Shown in pieces: positions 6,018 to 10,762 of a stretch of DNA of 10,762 nt. The position numbers and the translations under genes are program-made. Origin of the DNA: Methanoregulaceae archaeon (lineage in GTDB: Archaea > Halobacteriota > Methanomicrobia > Methanomicrobiales > Methanospirillaceae); the NCBI GenBank assembly GCA_025453715.1, contig JALOPT010000116.1, positions 1-10,762 of the forward strand, read 5' to 3'. Every line of letters begins with the position of its first letter. Position 1 is the stretch's first letter. The notes below the pieces were generated by a model. The model worked only from the letters and a program-made list of their open reading frames with translations. It searched no databases and had not been told where the DNA came from.

Positions 6018-6599
6018 TCAGAACGTTCCTTTTGTGCTCGGTACCTGGTCGTCCTCACCACGGTGCGAAAGCGCTTCACCAAGAGCAATCCCGAATGCCT
6101 TGAATACCGCTTCACATTTGTGGTGGTCGTTTCGTCCTATAAACAGGATATGTGCGGTGATCCCGGCGCGTGTGCAAAGGCTGTAAAAAAAATGCTCGAA
6201 AACATCGGCATCAATGCCACCGATGGTTTTTCCGGTGAATTTACCTTCAAAAATCAGGTAGCCACGGCCCCCGCAGTCGAGCACAACCGTAGCACGAGAC
6301 TCGTCCATTGGCACAATTGCATGGGCAAACCGTCGTATCCCACGTCCGTCACCGGTTGATACCCGGATTGCATCTCCAAGGACAATCCCGATATCCTCAA
6401 TGGTGTGATGGGTGTCAACTTCAAGGTCACCCGTCGCAGTGACTTCAAGCCCTATTCTCCCGTGCCTGCCAAGTGCCGATAGCATATGGTCAAAAAATGG
6501 TATCCCTGTAGAAACGGAACAGCCCTTTAGACCGTCCGGATTAAAAACCACGTGGACATCTGTCTCGTTCGTCGTCCTTTTCTGTTCAGCCTTCCTCAT
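6018..6599 (-). CDS. hisB: Imidazoleglycerol-phosphate dehydratase
   Basis: 193 residues, the usual size of a monofunctional HisB. It removes water from imidazole glycerol phosphate to give imidazole acetol phosphate in histidine synthesis. The Mn-binding and catalytic motifs are intact: FFDHML (35-40), DTHHTIEDIG (62-71), MDESRA (98-103), EHFF (135-138) and DHHKCEAVFKAF (158-169), with PSTKG (187-191) close to the C-terminus. There is no fused histidinol phosphatase domain, so that step is encoded elsewhere. The ATG overlaps the hisA stop by ATGA, and a perfect GGAGG with a seven-base spacer lies inside the end of hisA. Both features fix this start and indicate coupled translation. It is the last gene of the leftward operon before the T10 terminator. 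Confidence 0.97.
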   Translation of the reverse strand: MRKAEQKRTTNETDVHVVFNPDGLKGCSVSTGIPFFDHMLSALGRHGRIGLEVTATGDLEVDTHHTIEDIGIVLGDAIRVSTGDGRGIRRFAHAIVPMDESRATVVLDCGGRGYLIFEGKFTGKTIGGIDADVFEHFFYSLCTRAGITAHILFIGRNDHHKCEAVFKAFGIALGEALSHRGEDDQVPSTKGTF

Positions 6600-7306
6600 C
6601 TTGCTGCCTCCAGTGCATCGCGGAGCCGGATCCTGCCACTGTAGAGCGATGACCCGAGTACCGTACCATATACACCAATCTTAGCGAGACCATGTATATC
6701 ATCTATGCTCGAAACGCCCCCTGCCACTGTAACTGGTATACCTACACTATCAAGAAGTGCTTTCACGGGGGGAAAATTCACACCTCCCTGAAGACCTTCA
6801 ACATCGACATTCGTGTACAGAAGGGATCCTGCACCAAGGGACTCAAACCGTTCTGCCCAGTGAATGTAATCGCCTGCAGTCTTCTGCCAGCCTTCAATGA
6901 CAATCTCCCTGCCACGGGCGTCCACCCCGGCCATAATTCGTGCACTCCCAAACTCGTCTGCAAGCTCCTGGATAATTCCGGGAGTCCTGGTGGCTACTGT
7001 GCCGAGGATTACACGCTCAACACCGGCTTCCAGCCAGCCTGCTGCGTCCGGTGTTGACCGGATACCCCCACCGAGCTGGATTGTCACACCTGTCTCGTGA
7101 ACGAGTTCCCTTATGAGGTCAACATTTCTGGCAGCATTTCCAAATGCCCCGTCGAGGTTGATTACATGAAGAGAATCAGCACCCAGAGAGAGCCACTTCT
7201 TTGCACAGGTCCGTGGTTCTCCAAAAAATGTAGCAGTCTCCCTGTTACCCTGGACCAGCTGGACACACCGTCCGTCAAGGATATCAACTGCAGGAAATAC
7301 CTTCAT
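6596..7306 (-). CDS. hisA: ProFAR isomerase (phosphoribosyl-formimino-AICAR ribotide isomerase)
   Basis: 236 residues, typical of HisA, a cytoplasmic (beta/alpha)8 barrel acting before the HisF/HisH step. It converts ProFAR to PRFAR by an Amadori rearrangement. The catalytic Asp8 lies in AVDILDG and the second Asp (Asp129) in GVDAR. Phosphate-binding loops LGGGIR (78-83) and VAGGV (194-198) are present. The loop after strand 6 reads YTNVDVEG rather than the more usual TDIxRDG. The start was set at MKVFPAVDIL, the conserved N-terminus. The frame is open for another 76 codons upstream, but those lie inside hisG and give a Cys/Pro-rich sequence unlike any HisA. Only five bases separate hisG and hisA, and no good ribosome site is visible, so reinitiation after hisG is likely. 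Confidence 0.96.
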   Translation of the reverse strand: MKVFPAVDILDGRCVQLVQGNRETATFFGEPRTCAKKWLSLGADSLHVINLDGAFGNAARNVDLIRELVHETGVTIQLGGGIRSTPDAAGWLEAGVERVILGTVATRTPGIIQELADEFGSARIMAGVDARGREIVIEGWQKTAGDYIHWAERFESLGAGSLLYTNVDVEGLQGGVNFPPVKALLDSVGIPVTVAGGVSSIDDIHGLAKIGVYGTVLGSSLYSGRIRLRDALEAAR

Positions 7307-7311
7307 ACAAG

Positions 7312-8223
7312 TCAGCGGATCATCCTTTCTATCGACATCACGAGGATATCCCGGGCACCTGCACGCTTCAGCAGGTTGATCAGGTGGTAGACACGCTCCT
7401 CGCTCACTACTGCATGCACTGCAACGAGGTCCTCGCTGGCCGCAACCTCCATTATGGTTGGCCCTGATAACCCCGGGAGGACCCGCTGGACATCCGTAAG
7501 ACATGCACGTCGGACATTCATCATCAGGTAGCACTGCCCGCGGGCACGTATAACGCTTTCGAGTGCCAGCACGATCTCTTCAATTTTTTCCGATTTCGTG
7601 GCCCTTGCATCACGGTTTGCGATAACCACCGTGCTCGTCTTCATAACTTCGGAAATCACCCGCAACCGGTTTGAACGGAGTGTGTCCCCTGAACTGGAAA
7701 GGTCGATAATTGCATCTGCAATACCAAGATACGGGGTAGCCTCGCACGCACCCCCAACCCTGACGATATGTACAGGAATATTATGCTGTGTAAAATAAGA
7801 TTGAGCAATCCCTGGAAATTCCGTTGCGATCTTTGCATCCCTGAGATCCTGTATAGCGTGTACAGGTGAGCCTTCCTGTACGGCAAGGACAAGGGTCGCA
7901 ACACCAAACTGGAGATCCAGGAGTTCATCGACATTAACACCCCGTTCAGCCACCATGTCATGCCCGGTAATCCCTACATCGGCGGCCCCGTTAGCGACAT
8001 ATTCAGGGATATCAATCGGCCGGGCGAACAGGACCTCGATATGGGGGTCAGGAGTCCGTGAAATCAGGCGCCTTTCACCGGCATCAAGAAGGTGGAGACC
8101 GGATTTCTCCATAAGATCAAGGATTGGAATGGATATCCGGCCTTTATTGGGTATTGCAAGCCTTACGACATACGGGAGGTCATCACCTGTAGGCCTCCCT
8201 TTATCAGTTGTGGTATTGCTCAT
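7312..8223 (-). CDS. hisG: ATP phosphoribosyltransferase, long form with regulatory domain
   Basis: 303 residues, the long HisG form that works without HisZ. It joins ATP and PRPP, the first committed step of histidine synthesis, and is usually feedback-inhibited by histidine. Motifs: IPNKGR (24-29) at the start of domain 1, RPIDIPEYVANGAADVGITG (68-87), and the PRPP loop DLSSSGDTLRSN (174-185). Residues about 226-303 form the ACT-like histidine-binding domain, including LPGLSGPTIMEV. The start was set at MSNTTTDKG; about 15 N-terminal residues before the conserved core are extra and polar. An in-frame ATG 19 codons upstream would overlap the end of metK and is disfavoured. Only 13 bases separate metK and hisG, so they are almost surely cotranscribed. 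No clear Shine-Dalgarno is seen. Confidence 0.96.
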   Translation of the reverse strand: MSNTTTDKGRPTGDDLPYVVRLAIPNKGRISIPILDLMEKSGLHLLDAGERRLISRTPDPHIEVLFARPIDIPEYVANGAADVGITGHDMVAERGVNVDELLDLQFGVATLVLAVQEGSPVHAIQDLRDAKIATEFPGIAQSYFTQHNIPVHIVRVGGACEATPYLGIADAIIDLSSSGDTLRSNRLRVISEVMKTSTVVIANRDARATKSEKIEEIVLALESVIRARGQCYLMMNVRRACLTDVQRVLPGLSGPTIMEVAASEDLVAVHAVVSEERVYHLINLLKRAGARDILVMSIERMIR

Positions 8224-8236
8224 CTTTGGTGTACGA

Positions 8237-9439
8237 TCAGAACGTCCTGATCTCCCCGCTGATGACTTTCTCGGTAACACATGTCACATTCGCTAAACCG
8301 TCATTAACAATTGAATCAATATCCCGGGTAATGGTATGCAACTCGTAACCCGCCTTGGGTAAAACCTGGACACTCGCGACAAGTGGGAGGTCAATGGGCA
8401 TCCCAATCTGCGAAAGAAGCCGGATATAAATCTCTTCTATCCCGTCTACCTTTGCCACACATTCCCTTGCGAGCTGGGTCGATAGGATGTTATAGATCTT
8501 ACCGATATGGTTGATTGGATTCTTGCCGCTTGTTGCTTCCATGCTCATCGGGCGGTTCGGGGTGATAAGACCGTTACACCGGTTACCACGGCCGACAGAG
8601 CCATCATCACCCATCTCTGCCGAAGTACCGGTCACCGTGAGGAATACTGATCCATTATCGATATCATCAGCAGTATTGATATGTACGGTAACCTTCCTTC
8701 CGGTATGCTTTTTCGCAAGCGCCTCAAGCCGCTCCTTCAGGATCTCTTTATACTCAATGTATTCCTTCAGGCCTGAACAATACCGGTCAACAATTGCACA
8801 GGCAACAGTGAGCGTGATGTCGTTATCATCACGAAGCCCCATAATTTTTATATCCTGCCCGATTGCAGGGAATTCTGGTCTTAGTATTGTATCGATATAG
8901 TCGCTGGACTCCATTACAATGGTCTCTGTCTCGGAGAACGGCGCATGGCCTACACCGAACGAAGTGTCATTTGCCCGGGGTACCTTGTTATCGCAGGGAC
9001 GGAATACATCACGGAGGTCGGTAGAACCTGTCCCAAGTTTACAGTCGACAATCACATCACGTTCGAGGTTTATATTGGTCAGGTTCTCCCGTAGGTAATT
9101 CCTTGCGGCTTCTACGGCGATAGAGTCTGTCGCGATATTAATACCATCAAAATGTTTCGTGGCACGCCCATCAAGTAAAATATAGATGGGCTTTATAACT
9201 TTGCCTCCACCAAATCGTGGAATAGACTCGCCGGCAACGATCTCTCCCTGGTCGGTATTATGGTGCAGAATCGCGCCACATTCTTCAAAATATGCCCGGC
9301 ACAGGGCACGGCTGATAGATTCGGCAATACCATCAGCCATGCTGTCAGGGTGACCAATACATTTTCTCTCGACCAGTTCAATTTCCTGCTGTTCGAGAGG
9401 GATTTGACGTAGCCCTTCGATTTTAATATTCCTCTTCAT
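8237..9439 (-). CDS. metK: Archaeal S-adenosylmethionine synthetase (methionine adenosyltransferase)
   Basis: 400 residues, the standard length of the archaeal MAT family, which is far diverged from bacterial MetK. It makes SAM from methionine and ATP, releasing phosphate and diphosphate. Recognisable blocks are GHPDSMADGIAE (29-40), HHNTDQGE (59-66), a Gly-rich FGGGK (76-80), GVGHAPFSETE (162-172), GTSAEMGDDGSVGRGNR (271-287) and the following TPNRPMSMEATSGKNP (293-308). The start is preceded by a minus-strand AGAGGG ribosome site. That site sits in the loop of a perfect 6-bp inverted repeat directly against the ATG. It is the first gene of a leftward operon with hisG, hisA and hisB. The 146-base upstream gap separates it from an AT-rich gene in the same direction. 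Confidence 0.97.
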   Translation of the reverse strand: MKRNIKIEGLRQIPLEQQEIELVERKCIGHPDSMADGIAESISRALCRAYFEECGAILHHNTDQGEIVAGESIPRFGGGKVIKPIYILLDGRATKHFDGINIATDSIAVEAARNYLRENLTNINLERDVIVDCKLGTGSTDLRDVFRPCDNKVPRANDTSFGVGHAPFSETETIVMESSDYIDTILRPEFPAIGQDIKIMGLRDDNDITLTVACAIVDRYCSGLKEYIEYKEILKERLEALAKKHTGRKVTVHINTADDIDNGSVFLTVTGTSAEMGDDGSVGRGNRCNGLITPNRPMSMEATSGKNPINHIGKIYNILSTQLARECVAKVDGIEEIYIRLLSQIGMPIDLPLVASVQVLPKAGYELHTITRDIDSIVNDGLANVTCVTEKVISGEIRTF

Positions 9440-9457
9440 TGAATCCCTCTTGATTCA
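9440..9457 (-). promoter_or_regulatory. Perfect inverted repeat enclosing the metK ribosome-binding site
   Basis: On the minus strand TGAATC-AAGAGG-GATTCA lies immediately before the metK ATG: two perfectly complementary 6-base arms, with the purine-rich ribosome site as the whole loop. It could act as an RNA hairpin controlling initiation or as a dyad operator near the transcription start. Confidence 0.5.
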
Positions 9458-9463
9458 GATTTC

Positions 9464-9480
9464 GGATCATAATAAAAATG
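9464..9480 (-). promoter_or_regulatory. TATA-box promoter of the metK-hisGAB operon
   Basis: The minus strand reads CATTTTTATTATGATCC, with a TATA-like TTTTTATTA at 9478-9470. This predicts transcription start near 9448, about ten bases before the ATG. A second AT-rich candidate, TTAAATGAA (around 9490-9496), would give a longer leader. Confidence 0.5.
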
Positions 9481-9585
9481 ATTGGAATTCATTTAACTAT
9501 TTCCTTTGAGGTTAAACTGACTCGAGAAGATAGCAATATGCCGTTAATAAACGCGCCTCACTCTCCCTCACATAGGTTTTTCAGA

Positions 9586-10762
9586 CTAATAAGGGTTCCA
9601 TTTCCAAAGAGTTCTACCAGTTCCTGTTCTGTCACGTGTAACTGTGGTTAGTGCAGCCAATTGAGGTCCAACCAATTCCTCTCCAGTGTCAAATCTATAA
9701 CTCCTGCTATAGTAATCACCAGCGGGATTGCACGGGTGCCTTTCCCCCCAATCGGGAAGATTCAGCCTATTTTGCGGAAACAAAACAACTCTGGCAGTTT
9801 TTCCAGAAGATGAAGTTAGAGGAGTTTTCAGCTTCATTGTTGTATCTTTAATGGTTGTAGACTCGTCAATCCTGACCATCTCCTCATTTTCGTTCCCGTA
9901 ATCCCATATCAGCCAGTAATCAAAATTTGTCCTCGCATCTCTTGCGGGAATATCTGTACCGGCATCAGAAATAAACCATGACCCCTCATCATCATCGATT
10001 ATTGTCCTAGAATCCGATGTGTCTACCCTGCAATTGGTCCTTGTTACGACATATCTGCTATCGTTCCAATAGTCTATATCATTCTGACTGACATAAAATA
10101 TCTGTGCGTCCTCCATAAAATAAAGGTTATTCTTTCTTGGGTCTTCACTTGCACCAAAATCCTCTCCAACCCTTTTCATTCCATCATGATCAAAAGCAAG
10201 TCCTGCAAGCAAGATTGGCCATTTATCTCCATGGCCAATCTGACCTCCGGTGTACCCTGATGAAAAATTTGCCAGCCTTGCACCATACATATCTATTCCA
10301 AACTGGATAAGATTCATAGAAATATTTCGTTTCCAATCCGAAGGATAGCCCCTACTATTTATCATCTGTGTATTATTCATAAGAACTAGTGCCGCAAGAT
10401 TATGTAATGTCTCTGCCAGTGCGCCGTTATCATGCCCTCCAGAAGGAAAATTATCGGCTGCCCTTGATATGCATATGCTAGACTGTGAAGCTGGAATCCT
10501 CGGAATATAACTTTTCCATAATTGGATTGCCCTGAAATAAAAACTGCCCATATCATATGTTGGAGTCGAAGGAATTACGTTTAATTCAGGCAAAATAGAA
10601 ATGTCCATATCTTTAACATACAACAATTCCTTATTTTTTCCAAGATAAGCTGGCCTGAAAGCAAGATATTCTGGAGGTTTATCAAGAACAGTAAGCACAG
10701 CAGCACTCCTCATCAGTGATTCAGGTACACCAGACTCATACCCTTGTTCATAATATTCACCC
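9586..10762 (-). CDS. Large protein of unknown function, possible alpha/alpha-toroid fold; 5'-partial
   Basis: The frame stays open to the window edge (16 codons beyond the ATG at 10713), so the start lies outside; about 392 residues are visible. The first half is helical, with GGHDNGALAETLHNLAALVL, MNLIQFGIDMYGARL and GHGDKWPILLAGLAFD. Then come EDAQIFYVSQNDI, a beta-rich stretch of about 110 residues (containing DYGNENEEMVRID and TTIKDTTMKL), and LPDWGERHPCNPAGDYYSRSYR. The chain ends with LWKWNPY. These blocks remind me of uncharacterised secreted bacterial proteins with a polysaccharide-lyase-like toroid, but I cannot verify this, and no catalytic residues can be named. Three hand-counted 60-base lines here are 33, 33 and 42% GC, against 58% for one line in hisG, which suggests foreign origin. 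The C-terminus may be short. It lies upstream of metK in the same direction. Confidence 0.6.
   Translation of the reverse strand, partial: GEYYEQGYESGVPESLMRSAAVLTVLDKPPEYLAFRPAYLGKNKELLYVKDMDISILPELNVIPSTPTYDMGSFYFRAIQLWKSYIPRIPASQSSICISRAADNFPSGGHDNGALAETLHNLAALVLMNNTQMINSRGYPSDWKRNISMNLIQFGIDMYGARLANFSSGYTGGQIGHGDKWPILLAGLAFDHDGMKRVGEDFGASEDPRKNNLYFMEDAQIFYVSQNDIDYWNDSRYVVTRTNCRVDTSDSRTIIDDDEGSWFISDAGTDIPARDARTNFDYWLIWDYGNENEEMVRIDESTTIKDTTMKLKTPLTSSSGKTARVVLFPQNRLNLPDWGERHPCNPAGDYYSRSYRFDTGEELVGPQLAALTTVTRDRTGTGRTLWKWNPY

Noticed and set aside
7307..7534. N-terminal extension of hisA by 76 Cys/Pro-rich codons
   Set aside because: It lies wholly inside hisG in another frame. The conserved HisA N-terminus begins exactly at the ATG at 7306.
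1..10762. CRISPR array, tRNA/rRNA genes, insertion sequences, toxin-antitoxin or defence genes
   Set aside because: I saw no regularly spaced repeats, clover-leaf sequences, transposase motifs or paired small toxin-like genes on either strand.

Overview
This window reads as a chromosomal segment of a methanogenic archaeon, most likely of the order Methanomicrobiales. The evidence is a set of archaeal and methanogen genes: the clamp-loader large subunit RfcL, two methanogenesis marker proteins (marker 2 and MtxX/marker 4), an archaeal-type S-adenosylmethionine synthetase, a single-domain archaeal histone, an archaemetzincin and a UPF0146 protein. A NosD-like beta-helix surface protein of the kind common in Methanomicrobiales is also present. 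TATA-box promoters, leaderless or very short leaders, GGTGA/GGAGG ribosome sites and T-run terminators fit this. No tRNA, rRNA, CRISPR array, insertion sequence or defence system was seen.

Layout. (1) Bases 2-1111 (+) are the 3' end of a secreted beta-helix protein with an Ig-like NBR1/FW-type domain. (2) Bases 1262-1810 (-) encode an archaemetzincin. It is divergent from a UPF0146 protein (1828-2247, +), with only 17 bp between the two start codons, so each promoter must lie inside the other gene. (3) rfcL (2233-3666, -) runs tail to tail into UPF0146 with a 15-bp overlap. (4) The marker 2 and mtxX genes (3751-4758 and 4755-5504, +) overlap by ATGA and diverge from rfcL across an 84-bp AT-rich gap. 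(5) A histone gene (5684-5890, +) follows, with a strong BRE/TATA promoter. (6) A leftward operon metK-hisG-hisA-hisB spans 9439 down to 6018 and ends at a hairpin plus ten-base T run. (7) From 9586 to the right edge (-) lies the 3' part of a large gene of unknown function. It is clearly more AT-rich than the rest and may be acquired.

How the genes relate. Most are housekeeping: DNA replication (RfcL), chromatin (histone), SAM supply (MetK) and three steps of histidine synthesis (HisG, HisA, HisB). Both HisG and MetK consume ATP, but a functional reason for their linkage is only inference. The marker 2/MtxX pair is methanogen-associated, and its exact reactions are not known to me. All gaps between genes are under 200 bases.

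I did not find a convincing new multi-gene system. The best leads are a perfect inverted repeat that places the metK ribosome-binding site in its loop, the nested divergent promoters at 1792-1842, the translationally coupled marker 2/MtxX pair, and the AT-rich unknown gene at the right edge, which may be a shortened alpha/alpha-toroid-like protein.
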